Positions 33,140 to 42,039 of a stretch of DNA of 64,000 nt are shown here, one piece after another. The position numbers and the translations under genes were made by a program. Numbering within the stretch: the first letter of the stretch is position 1; every line of letters begins with the position of its first letter. The DNA comes from Pukyongia sp. (GTDB lineage: Bacteria; Bacteroidota; Bacteroidia; Flavobacteriales; Flavobacteriaceae): positions 28,784-92,783 of the forward strand of contig JASBSY010000002.1 in NCBI GenBank assembly GCA_030148705.1. Direction: 5' to 3'. The notes under the pieces were generated by a model that saw only the letters and a list, made by a program, of their open reading frames with translations, searched no databases and was not told where the DNA came from.

Positions 33140-33571
33140 ATGAAAGCTCGAATTACTGAATCGTTTAAAACTATCGAACCAAAGCGGTTAATGATATATA
33201 TGGTGGTATATTTTGTTTGGGGAATGCTTATGAACTACATAGGCCAGTGGCTTGAGATAGCAAAATTCCATCACTGGTGGCAGGTTCTTACCACCTATTT
33301 GCTGTATATGATCCCTGTATCAATAGCGCTCCGCCCCTTCCCGGTATTTACGCAATATGCTTACGGACTGGTGGCAATGGGACTCTTGGAATTCGGGGGT
33401 TATGCATTGGGCACCTCTTATATTTATCCGGACAATATACTCGAAAGGCTATTTGGCTCACACACCTTCGCACTGCTTATGGCACTTTTCTTCGCAAGCT
33501 ATTTTCCAATCGGAAATTGGGTAGTTAATCGACTTTTCTTACTTTTTGTCGATAAAAACGGTAAGAAATAA
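33140..33571 (+). CDS. Small four-helix membrane protein, unknown
   Basis: 143 residues from the ATG at 33140; an upstream extension of the frame would run through the terminator at 33071-33098, so it is rejected. Four hydrophobic segments: LMIYMVVYFVWGMLMNYIG, WWQVLTTYLLYMIPVSIAL, YGLVAMGLLEFGGYALG and FALLMALFFASYFPIGNWVV. No family recognised. Stands alone between the small lipoproteins and the next overlapping pair; probably an inner-membrane protein. Confidence 0.75.
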   Translation: MKARITESFKTIEPKRLMIYMVVYFVWGMLMNYIGQWLEIAKFHHWWQVLTTYLLYMIPVSIALRPFPVFTQYAYGLVAMGLLEFGGYALGTSYIYPDNILERLFGSHTFALLMALFFASYFPIGNWVVNRLFLLFVDKNGKK

Positions 33572-33669
33572 CCTACAAACATACAACCATATTAACAAAA
33601 ATACCATAGGAAAAAATTGCAAAGTTCTGTCTAGGTTTGTTTTGTGATTAACTTTATAAATATATCCCT

Positions 33670-33798
33670 ATGAAAAAATTAATGTTTATTTTAGCCTTGG
33701 CAGCCTTTTCACTAATGGCTTCGTGTACCCCAGAATCTATTGCAGGAGATGAGCAACAAATCGATAAAGACAAGTACGAAGTTCCGCCAAACGGATAA
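33670..33798 (+). CDS. Very small lipoprotein, 42 residues
   Basis: 42-codon gene with a complete lipoprotein signal: MKKLMFILALAAFSLMASC, then CTPESIAGDEQQIDKD and KYEVPPNG-stop. The signal peptide and lipobox (LMASC) make this a convincing gene despite its length; the mature part is only 24 residues. Its last 50 bases overlap, in another frame, the start of the membrane protein beginning at 33749. A possible promoter (TAGGTTTG, 33632-33639) lies 30 bases upstream. Confidence 0.72.
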   Translation: MKKLMFILALAAFSLMASCTPESIAGDEQQIDKDKYEVPPNG

Positions 33799-34267
33799 AA
33801 AACACAAAATTAGAAATGGGGTGTTGTTAACGATATTATTGGTAACGACACCCTTTGTATTTTACTTCTATAAATTCGCACCGGCCGAATCTGATAGATG
33901 GGAGACCTTTCTGGGAACTATCGAATCGGGTGGATTTGGAAGCGTACAATCGTATATGCACGCCCTATTTACCAAGATTACTTTCATTATTCTAACGGCA
34001 ACCTGGTTTCTAACGTCTCAAAACTGGTGGAAATACGCTATTCTGGTTCCACTTACAATGTTTCTGTTTCAGTTATCGGGAGTAATCAATTATAAGATTC
34101 AGTATATAGACGAATTCGATTTCTGGTATTCACTACCCGTAATTTTGCCAATACTGTTCTTCCTAATCTATATTTCGTATCGCATCGGTCGTCGTACACC
34201 AATGCAGCACAACCTGAAGGACGAAGTGGACGAAGAAATCGCAAGGATATTCAGTGACAATCTGTAA
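33749..34267 (+). CDS. Membrane protein, unknown
   Basis: 172 residues if it starts at the ATG at 33749, inside the preceding 42-residue lipoprotein gene. No ATG follows soon; a GTG near the start of the first helix (NGVLLTILLVTTPFVFYFYKF) would remove the basic leader. Three or four membrane helices: the one above, ALFTKITFIILTATWFLTSQ, WWKYAILVPLTMFLFQLSG and WYSLPVILPILFFLIYISYRIG, then a charged tail. No family named, although I have the impression that similar proteins are frequent in Flavobacteriaceae. The start is the weak point. Confidence 0.75.
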   Translation: MSNKSIKTSTKFRQTDKKHKIRNGVLLTILLVTTPFVFYFYKFAPAESDRWETFLGTIESGGFGSVQSYMHALFTKITFIILTATWFLTSQNWWKYAILVPLTMFLFQLSGVINYKIQYIDEFDFWYSLPVILPILFFLIYISYRIGRRTPMQHNLKDEVDEEIARIFSDNL

Positions 34268-34292
34268 CACATGACCATCATATGTTATCAGC

Positions 34293-34322
34293 GAAACCCC
34301 CGATCTTTAGATCGAGGGTTTC
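34293..34322 (+). terminator. Hairpin after the membrane protein gene
   Basis: Stem GAAACCC-C-CGATC/GATCG-A-GGGTTTC around TTTA, with one mismatch. A T-poor tail makes it a weak terminator. Confidence 0.55.
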
Positions 34323-34337
34323 TTACGTAGTATACAG

Positions 34338-34412
34338 GGTGAGTCCCACCACTACAACGTCAACATAAAACCCAATTCCGCTGCGCGAAATTTCTTTTTT
34401 TATTCCTCAAAC
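34338..34412. repeat. 75-base direct repeat, copy A
   Basis: Begins GGTGAGTCCCACCACTACAA and ends CCTCAAAC; nearly identical to copy B 95 bases on (three substitutions and one extra T). Not coding; lies downstream of the tRNA genes. Confidence 0.85.
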
Positions 34413-34432
34413 TATAGGCGGGAATTACCTGC

Positions 34433-34508
34433 GGTGAGTCCCGCTACTACAACGTCAACATAAAACCTAATTCCGCTGCGCGAAATTTCTTTTTTTTATT
34501 CCTCAAAC
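34433..34508. repeat. 75-base direct repeat, copy B
   Basis: Begins GGTGAGTCCCGCTACTACAA; same sequence as copy A with three substitutions and one extra T in the T run. The high identity in non-coding DNA points to a recent tandem duplication. Confidence 0.85.
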
Positions 34509-34511
34509 CTT

Positions 34512-34529
34512 CGGAAATCCGGATTTCCG
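34512..34529. repeat. 18-base perfect palindrome
   Basis: CGGAAATCCGGATTTCCG, directly after repeat copy B and 18 bases before the tRNA terminator. Without a loop it is more likely a protein site or leftover recombination site than an RNA hairpin. Confidence 0.5.
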
Positions 34530-34546
34530 CGGCTTTCGGAATAAAA

Positions 34547-34572
34547 AAAACCGAATCTTCCGATTCGGTTTT
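34547..34572 (-). terminator. Terminator of the tRNA-Gly/tRNA-Leu transcript
   Basis: AAAACCGAATC-TTCC-GATTCGGTTTT, 11 perfect pairs with a four-base loop, followed on the minus strand by further T residues. Begins 11 bases after the tRNA-Leu gene. Confidence 0.88.
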
Positions 34573-34582
34573 TATGCATTTG

Positions 34583-34668
34583 TACAGAAGGCGGGACTTG
34601 AACCCGCACGGGCATTTCTGCCCATTGGATTTTAAGTCCAACGTGTCTACCAATTCCACCACTTCTGC
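34583..34668 (-). tRNA. tRNA-Leu (anticodon UAA)
   Basis: 86 bases on the minus strand. Acceptor GCAGAAG pairs with CTTCTGT (final pair G-U) and the discriminator is A, as usual for leucine tRNA. The anticodon loop CTTAAAA carries UAA. A long variable arm (TGGGCAGAAATGCCC region) and T-loop GTTCAAGTC are present. CCA is not encoded. Second gene of a two-tRNA unit. Confidence 0.95.
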
Positions 34669-34715
34669 ATTCAGACTTAAACATACAAGCCGATCGTACA
34701 ATCGGCCTGTAGTTG

Positions 34716-34788
34716 AGCGAAAAACGGGATTCGAACCCGCGACCTCCACCTTGGCAAGGTGGCGCTCTACCAACTGAGCTATTTTCGC
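34716..34788 (-). tRNA. tRNA-Gly (anticodon GCC)
   Basis: 73 bases on the minus strand. Acceptor GCGAAAA/TTTTCGC with discriminator T, D-arm AGCTCAGTTGGTAGAGC, anticodon stem CCACC/GGTGG with loop TTGCCAA, T-arm GCGGGTTCGAATCCCGT. CCA is not encoded. Precedes tRNA-Leu by 47 bases. Confidence 0.96.
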
Positions 34789-34869
34789 GAAAAAAATATG
34801 AACGTGCTTTAAAACTAAAGCGGACGCAAATTTAAAACTTTTCAGGCAATTGAAAAGTTTTTTCAAAAT

Positions 34870-37485
34870 TTATTTTTTAGTTCGCAAAGTGGCATTCCGC
34901 TGTAGCATCCGCTTGATTTCATTCAGCTTCATCAAGGCCTCGACAGGAGTGAGGGTATCGATATCAATATCGAGGATCTCCTCCCTCAATTCTTCCAGTA
35001 ACGGATCATCCAGTTTGAAGAAACTTAACTGAACATCCTCCCGGGATGCCTGTCGGATTTCTTCTGTAAGTTCCTCGGAACCATGCGATTTCTCCAATCG
35101 TTTAAGCAATTTATTCGCTCGCTCCAAGACCTGTTTAGGCATTCCCGCCATCTTTGCAACGTGAATGCCGAAGCTGTGCTGAGAACCCCCCGGAACCAGT
35201 TTTCTCAAGAACAACACAGTACTTTTTAACTCCTTCACCGCAACATTGTAATTCTTAATTCGGGGAAAGGTTTCCGTCATTTCATTCAATTCGTGATAAT
35301 GGGTAGCAAACAAGGTCTTAGCCCTTGAAGGATGCTCGTGCAGGTATTCACTAATAGCCCAGGCGATGGAAATCCCGTCGTAGGTGCTGGTGCCCCGGCC
35401 TATTTCATCCAATAACACAAGACTCCTGTCTGAAATGTTGTTCAAAATACTGGCAGTCTCATTCATTTCAACCATAAAGGTAGATTCTCCCATTGATATG
35501 TTGTCACTGGCGCCAACTCGTGTGAATATCTTATCAACATATCCCATGCGTACCGCCGATGCCGGAACAAAACTTCCCATCTGGGCCATAAGGACTATTA
35601 ACGCGGTTTGTCTCAAAATGGCCGATTTACCACTCATATTCGGACCGGTGATCATAACGAGCTGCTGGTTGTCCCTGTCGAGAAAGACATCATTGGCGAT
35701 AAAAGGGGAATCCGGCGGTAATTGCTGTTCTATAACCGGATGCCTGCCCTCCTTGATGTCCAGATCGAAGGAATCATCCAGCAACGGCCTGGTGTACTTA
35801 TGTTTCTTCGCCTGTGTGGCGAACGAACACAGGCAATCCAAACGGGCGACCAATACCGCTGTTTGCTGAACCTTAGTCAGGAATTGTTCCATCCATACCA
35901 ACAACTCCCCGAATAGCTCCTGTTCCAGGCTAATGATCTTTTCTTCGGCCCCCAGTATCTTAGTTTCGTATTCCTTTAACTCTTCTGTAATATAGCGTTC
36001 TGCGCTTACCAGGGTCTGCTTCCTGATCCATTCTGCCGGCACTTTATCCTTATGGGTATTCCGCACTTCAAAATAATATCCAAACACATTGTTCGAAGCA
36101 ATCTTTAATGACGGGATACCGGTACGCTCGCTTTCGCGCTCCAGCATGGCGTCCAGGTATTCTTTTCCACCGGTAGCAATTGATCTCAACTCATCCAGAG
36201 TCTCAGAGACACCCTCGGCAATGGAATTGCCCTTAAGGATATTAACGCCTGCTTCTTCATTTAAGGTGGACTTTATTTTCTCGCGCAGCTGCTCACAGTC
36301 ATCCAGCTTCTCTCCGATAATGCGGAGGGACTCATTTTCTGAAGCTGCAGCCTGTGATTTCAGAGGAACGACTGCCTCCAGTGAATTCTTCAGTTGAACC
36401 ACTTCCCTGGGATTGATCTTGGCAGTTGCAATCTTCGAGATAAGCCGCTCCAAATCACCCATATGCCGTATATTTCCCTGGATGCTATCCAGCACTTTCG
36501 GATTATCCAGTAAATAGCTTACAACCTCATGCCGCGCGGTAATCGCTTCCGGGTCTTTTAAGGGCAGAGCCATCCAGCGCTTCAACAAACGCCCGCCCAT
36601 AGGTGAAATGGTCTGGTCTATAACATCCAGTAAGGTTATGGCATTTTCCTGAGTGGAGTAATAAAGTTCAAGGTTCCTGATGGTGAATTTATCCATCCAA
36701 ACGTAGGCGTCTTCCGCTATCCTGCTTATGGAAGTAATATGCCCAAGCTTATCGTGCCTGGTTTCGCCCAGATAATGCAGGGCAGCTCCCGAGGCAATGA
36801 TTCCGGCCTGCATATCATCAACGCCAAAACCTTTTAAGGTGTTTGTCCCGAATTGCTTCTGAAGGGTCTCTCTGCTGTAATCATTCTGAAATACCCAATC
36901 TTCCAGGTAGAATGTATGATAACCTCCGCCGAATTTTTCGTCGAAAAGCTTCCTTTTTTGTTTGCTTACAAGGATTTCCGAAGGCTTGAAATTCTGAAGG
37001 AGTTTTTCAATATATTCCACCCCGCCTTCCGAAGTGAGAAATTCCCCGGTGGAAATATCGAGAAATGACACCCCCACCAATTCCGTGTTAAAATGAATAG
37101 CTGCGAGGAAATTATTCGATTTACTTTGAAGCACATCATCATTCAGGGCCACTCCGGGTGTAACCAATTCGGTAACCCCGCGCTTCACGATCTTCTTTGT
37201 TTGCTTGGGGTCCTCCATCTGATCGCAAATTGCGACCCTGCACCCGGCCATTACCAGTTTTGGAAGGTAGGTATTCAGAGAATGATGAGGAAAACCGGCC
37301 AGTTCAGTCATGTCCCCGCCATTATTCCGGGCCGTAAGCGTGATTTTCAAAATCCCGGCCGCCTTAACCGCATCTTCACCAAAGGTTTCATAAAAATCTC
37401 CCACCCGAAACAATAGCAGGGCATCGGGATACTTAGCCTTTATACTGTTATACTGACCCATTAATGGTGTCACCTTTTTTCCCAT
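34870..37485 (-). CDS. mutS: DNA mismatch repair protein MutS
   Basis: 871 residues, normal for MutS1. Binds mismatches and recruits MutL. Domain I carries the mismatch-probing F-x-E as [10 protein letters not shown] in the first 40 residues; the middle is the helical clamp; the C-terminal ATPase has the Walker [28 protein letters not shown] signature ([14 protein letters not shown]), Walker [17 protein letters not shown] and [10 protein letters not shown]. The final residues have the usual helix-turn-helix dimer tail. Reads toward the tRNA genes; no mutL nearby. Confidence 0.98.
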   Translation of the reverse strand: MGKKVTPLMGQYNSIKAKYPDALLLFRVGDFYETFGEDAVKAAGILKITLTARNNGGDMTELAGFPHHSLNTYLPKLVMAGCRVAICDQMEDPKQTKKIVKRGVTELVTPGVALNDDVLQSKSNNFLAAIHFNTELVGVSFLDISTGEFLTSEGGVEYIEKLLQNFKPSEILVSKQKRKLFDEKFGGGYHTFYLEDWVFQNDYSRETLQKQFGTNTLKGFGVDDMQAGIIASGAALHYLGETRHDKLGHITSISRIAEDAYVWMDKFTIRNLELYYSTQENAITLLDVIDQTISPMGGRLLKRWMALPLKDPEAITARHEVVSYLLDNPKVLDSIQGNIRHMGDLERLISKIATAKINPREVVQLKNSLEAVVPLKSQAAASENESLRIIGEKLDDCEQLREKIKSTLNEEAGVNILKGNSIAEGVSETLDELRSIATGGKEYLDAMLERESERTGIPSLKIASNNVFGYYFEVRNTHKDKVPAEWIRKQTLVSAERYITEELKEYETKILGAEEKIISLEQELFGELLVWMEQFLTKVQQTAVLVARLDCLCSFATQAKKHKYTRPLLDDSFDLDIKEGRHPVIEQQLPPDSPFIANDVFLDRDNQQLVMITGPNMSGKSAILRQTALIVLMAQMGSFVPASAVRMGYVDKIFTRVGASDNISMGESTFMVEMNETASILNNISDRSLVLLDEIGRGTSTYDGISIAWAISEYLHEHPSRAKTLFATHYHELNEMTETFPRIKNYNVAVKELKSTVLFLRKLVPGGSQHSFGIHVAKMAGMPKQVLERANKLLKRLEKSHGSEELTEEIRQASREDVQLSFFKLDDPLLEELREEILDIDIDTLTPVEALMKLNEIKRMLQRNATLRTKK

Positions 37486-37590
37486 AACGCTTTTTGTGCT
37501 GAACTTATAAAAATATTGAAATAGCTTAATGTTGAAAAATATTTCCCTTCCCTTTTATTCAGTTTTATTAACAAAACCCTTCAAATAAGT

Positions 37591-37598
37591 TATTTTTG
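37591..37598 (+). promoter_or_regulatory. -7 promoter box of the RNA methyltransferase gene
   Basis: TATTTTTG, matching TAnnTTTG, 11 bases before the ATG; short leader. Confidence 0.5.
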
Positions 37599-37609
37599 TT
37601 AACGCAATT

Positions 37610-38158
37610 ATGAAACATCGGAAATTAAAGAACAGCGAACTCGACAGGCTTACGAACAAGGAATTTAAGAGCGCTGCCAAATTGCCCCTTATCGTTATCC
37701 TGGATAACATCCGAAGCCTGAACAATATCGGATCGGTATTCCGAACCGCCGACGCCTTCCTCATAAAAAAAATCTACCTCTGTGGCATAACGGCCACCCC
37801 CCCGCACAGGGACATTCAGAAAACGGCATTGGGAGCCACGGAAAGTGTGGATTGGGAGTATTGCGAGGATGTGCTCGAATTGCTGAGAAAATTAAAGAGC
37901 GATGGAATACGGATCATGGCGGTTGAACAGGCCGAAGATGCCGTTCCCCTGGACCGTCTTAGCCTGAACCGGGAATCGACTTATGCCGTGGTCTTCGGAA
38001 ACGAGGTTAAGGGAGTTCAACAAGCTGTAGTCACTAACAGTGATGTGGTAGTGGAAATTCCACAATTAGGCACAAAACATTCGCTCAATGTGTCGGTTAG
38101 TGCCGGGGTGGTATTGTGGGAACTGTTCAGGCAAATCACCATTGCTTCAGAAAGCTAG
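37610..38158 (+). CDS. SpoU/TrmH-family RNA 2'-O-methyltransferase
   Basis: 182-residue SPOUT methyltransferase, the trefoil-knot class that methylates ribose 2'-OH on tRNA or rRNA. Motif 1 is LDNIRSLNNIGSVFRTADAF, motif 2 VFGNEVKGVQQAV and motif 3 LGTKHSLNVSVSAGVVLWEL. It lacks the N-terminal L30-like substrate-binding domain of TrmB/RlmB types, so it is closest to the short TrmH-like class with unknown target. Divergent from mutS and convergent with the folK-dNK gene. Confidence 0.93.
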   Translation: MKHRKLKNSELDRLTNKEFKSAAKLPLIVILDNIRSLNNIGSVFRTADAFLIKKIYLCGITATPPHRDIQKTALGATESVDWEYCEDVLELLRKLKSDGIRIMAVEQAEDAVPLDRLSLNRESTYAVVFGNEVKGVQQAVVTNSDVVVEIPQLGTKHSLNVSVSAGVVLWELFRQITIASES

Positions 38159-38188
38159 TGGACTTATGTCCGGCGTATTACCATTCAA

Positions 38189-39319
38189 TCACCCTACAAT
38201 CTCTTTGAGAATATCAAGATAATCACCGCGATTCGTTACAAAATCCTTATCGCTTATATCAATGATCCGCATAGTACCGTCGTTCTGTGATTTGATAAAT
38301 TCGAAATACCCCTGTTGAATCTTTTCCAAATAAGCCCCTTCTATATCCTTTTCATAACTTCGCCCCCGATTCCTGATATTCTCCAGCAAACGATCTGTAT
38401 TCTGGTAGAGATATACATAGATGTCGGGTTTTGGCAACTCTTTATGCATCAGGTTAAAGAGTTTCTTATACAGGTTATATTCTTCCTCCCCCAGGGTGAT
38501 CTTCGCAAAGATCAGGGATTTATACATATCGTAATCGGCTATCACGCAATCCTTGAACAAGTCGAACTGCGTAATATCTTCCAGTAATTGTTGATACCTG
38601 TCGGCCAGGAAGGACATTTCCAGCGGAAACGCATAACGGCTTCGATCCTTGTAGAACTTCGGTAGGAAGGGATTGTCCTTGAACCGCTCCAGAATGAGCT
38701 TCGCATTGAAATCTGCTGCAAGCACCGTAGCCAGGCTGGTTTTTCCCGCGCCTATATTCCCTTCGATCGCTATATAGTTAAAGCGAGACAGGTCGTAATC
38801 ACTCTTAGGGTTTCGAAGCCACTTAGATAGCTTGGTCAAATTCGATTTGTCCTGCGTATCGGCCAACAACCGAATCATATTCTTCCCAAATACGGGATGC
38901 TCGAAATGCGCATTTATCTCGGCCATGGGCTGCAATACGAATCTCCGGTTATGCAATTCGGGATGTGGAATTACCAGATCCTTGCTGTCTTTTACCAACG
39001 AACCATAAAACAATATATCGATATCGATGGGTCTGGAAGACACACCCTGCTTCGGATCCCGCTCCCGGCCCATTCTCTTTTCAATGGACAATAAAGAACT
39101 GAGCAATTTCCCCGGACTTAAGGAGGTATTTACAGCAATTACACAGTTTAAAAAATCATCTCCTTCGAATCCCATGGCCACACTTTGATAGACTGATGAG
39201 ATCTTTTGGATGGTTCCAACCTCTTGAAAGATGATATTCACAGCCTCCTGAAGATGTTCGAACTTATTGCCCAGATTGCTTCCCAGAGCCAGATAGGCCT
39301 GATGTGACGGATTACTCAA
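38189..39319 (-). CDS. FolK fused to deoxynucleoside kinase
   Basis: 376-residue fusion. Residues 1-160 are hydroxymethyl-dihydropteridine pyrophosphokinase (FolK): LALGSNLGNKFEHLQEAV, YQSVAMGFEGDDFLNCV, RPIDIDILFYGS and IPHPELHNRRFVLQPMAEI. Residues about 175-376 are a deoxynucleoside kinase with GNIGAGKTSLATVLA, IADYDMYKSLIFAKITL and NRGRSYEKDI. It joins folate synthesis to nucleoside salvage in one chain, a fusion known from Flavobacteriia. The only start is TTG at 39319 (TTGAGTAATCC); a stop codon lies upstream. Homologous to the stand-alone kinase at 2546-3166. Confidence 0.95.
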   Translation of the reverse strand: MSNPSHQAYLALGSNLGNKFEHLQEAVNIIFQEVGTIQKISSVYQSVAMGFEGDDFLNCVIAVNTSLSPGKLLSSLLSIEKRMGRERDPKQGVSSRPIDIDILFYGSLVKDSKDLVIPHPELHNRRFVLQPMAEINAHFEHPVFGKNMIRLLADTQDKSNLTKLSKWLRNPKSDYDLSRFNYIAIEGNIGAGKTSLATVLAADFNAKLILERFKDNPFLPKFYKDRSRYAFPLEMSFLADRYQQLLEDITQFDLFKDCVIADYDMYKSLIFAKITLGEEEYNLYKKLFNLMHKELPKPDIYVYLYQNTDRLLENIRNRGRSYEKDIEGAYLEKIQQGYFEFIKSQNDGTMRIIDISDKDFVTNRGDYLDILKEIVG

Positions 39320-39372
39320 AGTAGAATTTTAACATTTAAGACGAATTTAAGGAAAAGAAAACGTACAACAAG

Positions 39373-39380
39373 TAACTTTG
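39373..39380 (+). promoter_or_regulatory. -7 promoter box of the AsmA-like gene
   Basis: TAACTTTG, matching TAnnTTTG, 34 bases before the ATG. Confidence 0.5.
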
Positions 39381-39414
39381 AGTTAATAAGAAAAAATTGT
39401 GGCATCCTCATATC

Positions 39415-42036
39415 ATGAAAAAGTTCTTGAAAATTACGGGGATCGTATTAGGGATCCTAATCATATTGTTATTACTGGCGCCCCTGTTGCTAAGGGGTTC
39501 GCTGGAAGACCTGCTAAAAAAGAATATAAATAAGAATCTCAACGCCAAAGTGGAATGGGAATCAATGGATCTTTCCCTGTTTCGAAATTTCCCCCAGGCC
39601 TCGGTACAACTAAACCATTTTAGTATTGTAAACAATGCGCCCTTTGAAGGAGACACCCTTGCCAAAGGCAAACTGCTGGGACTGGAAATGGGTGTGAAGC
39701 AATTGTTCAAATCCTCCAATGAGGAAATAAAGATCGACGCCTTCAGACTTGATGAAACAGCCGTAATGATCAAAGTAGATTCCCTCGGCAGAAACAATTA
39801 CGACATAGCAGTTAAGGATCCGGCTCAGAAGACTAACCCGGACGATCCGGTGGAAGGCTTTATCTTCGACTTACAACAGTACGAAATAAACAACTCGTAT
39901 TTCAGCTATTCCGATGAAGCCAACAAAACTTTTATATTTTTAACTGAAATAAATCACCGGGGGAATGGAGACTTTTCCCTGAATATTTCCGAACTGGAAA
40001 CAGAGACACAGGCACTTATGTCGCTTCGTGTGGGGGAAATAGAATATCTTACCAATAATCGCGTAGAACTGGATGCCGTGTTTAAAATGGATCTGGAAAA
40101 ACAGCGCTACACCTTTATGGAAAACGAAGCCAGGGTAAACGCACTACCCCTTAAATTGGACGGATCGGTACAGGTGAATGAAAATGATACCGACCTAGAC
40201 CTTTCCTTTAAAACACCTTCTTCCGATTTTAAAAACTTTCTGGCTGTGATCCCCGAAACCTATGTACAAGATCTTTCAGCAGTAACAACGACCGGCGATT
40301 TTATAGTCGACGGCAGGATTAATGGGAAAATGGATGACGACCACATCCCTACCCTGAATATTTCTATTAAAAGCTCCAATGCCTCGTTTAAATATCCGGA
40401 CTTGCCCAAGGCTGTTCGAAACATACATATCGATGCCAACGTAAAAAATGAAACCGGCCTGGCGGCAGACACTTTTATCGCTGTAAATGCCCTTTCCTTT
40501 GTCATCGATAACGAACCCTTCTCCATGAACGGCAGGATTTCCAATTTAACCGAAAACGCCTATGTGGATATGTCGGTTAAAGGCAGGCTGAATCTCGCAC
40601 ATATCGAACAGGTGTTACCTCTTGAAATGGAGAATCCTTTAAGCGGGATCTTTTCGGCAGACGCAACCGCACAATTCGATATGAATTCTGTAGAAAACGA
40701 ACAATACCAGAACATTAAAACCAATGGTTCTGCCAGCCTCACGAACTTTACATACACTCAAGCCGACCTGAGCAACCCGATAAAAGTTGAGAAAGCTGCC
40801 CTTAGCTTTACACCGGGAAAAATTGCGTTGAACGAACTCCGTGGATCATCGGGAGAAACAGATATCAATGCCTCCGGTACCATACAGAATTTAATTCCCT
40901 TTTTAATGTCCAAACAAGATCTCAAAGGGAATTTCGTTCTTCGGTCGAAGAACTTTAACCTCAATGATTTCAAGACGAAAGATACTGGTTTAAGCACAGG
41001 TGGCGGAAAACCTGTACAGAGTAATAAAAAGCAAGTTCGCGTTCCCGATTTTCTCGATGCGACCATAAACTTCACGGCAGATAAGGTTATCTATGACGAT
41101 CTGCAGCTTTTAAACACCAGGGGGACGGCGGTAATAAAAAACCAAACGGCCTCGCTAAGCAATGTAACTTCCGATTTTCTCGGCGGAAATATTGCACTTT
41201 CAGGAGATGTTTCAACCTTACAGCAAACGCCTGTGTTCAATATGAATCTCGACCTGAAAAAGTTAAATATCTCCGAGTCCTTCGAACAGCTGCCGATTTT
41301 TAAATATCTCGCACCCATCGCAAGAGCTCTGGAAGGAGATTTGAATACCACTCTTAGATTGTCCGGCACTCTGGATGAGAATTTGGCACCGGAGCTGAAG
41401 AGTTTGGCCGGGGATGCAGTGGCCCAGATCCTTACTGCCGAATTATCCCCCGAAAGAACCCCGGTACTCGCAAAACTGAATGAACAATTGTCCTTTCTCA
41501 ATTTGAACAAACTCAGTTTAAGAGATGTTACAACTGCCTTCACCTTTAGTGACGGGAATATTGTTGTAAAACCATTCGATTTCGACATAAAGGGTATCGA
41601 TGTGAATGTAGCAGGTAGACACGGTCTGGACAAATCCATGGCTTATACCCTTACCATGGAGGTTCCCGCACGATATTTGGGAAGTGAAGTGCAAAACCTG
41701 CTGTCAAAACTGGATCCTTCAGACGCACAGAATATGACGGTCGATATTCCTGTGGGAGTAACAGGAAGTATTACCAATCCTCAAATTAACCTGGATATGC
41801 AGTCGGCGGTGAGTACCATTACACAGAAGCTTATCGACAGGCAAAAGCAGGAGTTAAAAGATAAGGGGAAGGATATATTGAAGGATATCATCACCGGTGG
41901 TACCACGCCAAAGGACACTACTTCAACTTCGGGAAAACAGGATCCGGCGGGTAACGATCAGAGCACCACGGAAAAAGTGGTAAAGGATATACTGGGTGAT
42001 ATCTTCGGAAAACGCAAAAAGGACAGTATTAATTGA
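39415..42036 (+). CDS. AsmA-family envelope protein
   Basis: 873 residues from the ATG at 39415 (frame also open to a TTG at 39397). One N-terminal membrane helix (FLKITGIVLGILIILLLLAP) anchors a long periplasmic part rich in short beta strands (AsmA/DUF748-like, repeats of 30-40 residues such as LSGIFSADATAQFDMNSV and GTIQNLIPFLMSKQ), related to the bridge-like proteins proposed to move phospholipid between membranes. It ends with a Lys/Gly-rich tail (KKDSIN). Single gene, convergent with DUF2797 after 3 bases. Confidence 0.9.
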   Translation: MKKFLKITGIVLGILIILLLLAPLLLRGSLEDLLKKNINKNLNAKVEWESMDLSLFRNFPQASVQLNHFSIVNNAPFEGDTLAKGKLLGLEMGVKQLFKSSNEEIKIDAFRLDETAVMIKVDSLGRNNYDIAVKDPAQKTNPDDPVEGFIFDLQQYEINNSYFSYSDEANKTFIFLTEINHRGNGDFSLNISELETETQALMSLRVGEIEYLTNNRVELDAVFKMDLEKQRYTFMENEARVNALPLKLDGSVQVNENDTDLDLSFKTPSSDFKNFLAVIPETYVQDLSAVTTTGDFIVDGRINGKMDDDHIPTLNISIKSSNASFKYPDLPKAVRNIHIDANVKNETGLAADTFIAVNALSFVIDNEPFSMNGRISNLTENAYVDMSVKGRLNLAHIEQVLPLEMENPLSGIFSADATAQFDMNSVENEQYQNIKTNGSASLTNFTYTQADLSNPIKVEKAALSFTPGKIALNELRGSSGETDINASGTIQNLIPFLMSKQDLKGNFVLRSKNFNLNDFKTKDTGLSTGGGKPVQSNKKQVRVPDFLDATINFTADKVIYDDLQLLNTRGTAVIKNQTASLSNVTSDFLGGNIALSGDVSTLQQTPVFNMNLDLKKLNISESFEQLPIFKYLAPIARALEGDLNTTLRLSGTLDENLAPELKSLAGDAVAQILTAELSPERTPVLAKLNEQLSFLNLNKLSLRDVTTAFTFSDGNIVVKPFDFDIKGIDVNVAGRHGLDKSMAYTLTMEVPARYLGSEVQNLLSKLDPSDAQNMTVDIPVGVTGSITNPQINLDMQSAVSTITQKLIDRQKQELKDKGKDILKDIITGGTTPKDTTSTSGKQDPAGNDQSTTEKVVKDILGDIFGKRKKDSIN

Positions 42037-42039
42037 GAA

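Larger units (their letters stand above)
34268..34582. other. Gene-free stretch with terminator, tandem repeat and palindromes
   Basis: About 315 bases without a gene. It holds a hairpin at 34293-34322, two copies of a 75-base direct repeat, an 18-base perfect palindrome and the terminator of the tRNA transcript. A minus-strand frame that crosses the repeats and both tRNA genes is a by-product of antisense reading and is not a gene. Confidence 0.8.

Noticed and set aside
34447..34866. 139-codon minus-strand frame crossing the tRNA region
   Set aside because: It reads through both tRNA genes and the repeats; the protein-like stretches (VAGSNPVFRS, VVELVDTLDLKSN) are typical translations of tRNA sequence, not a protein.
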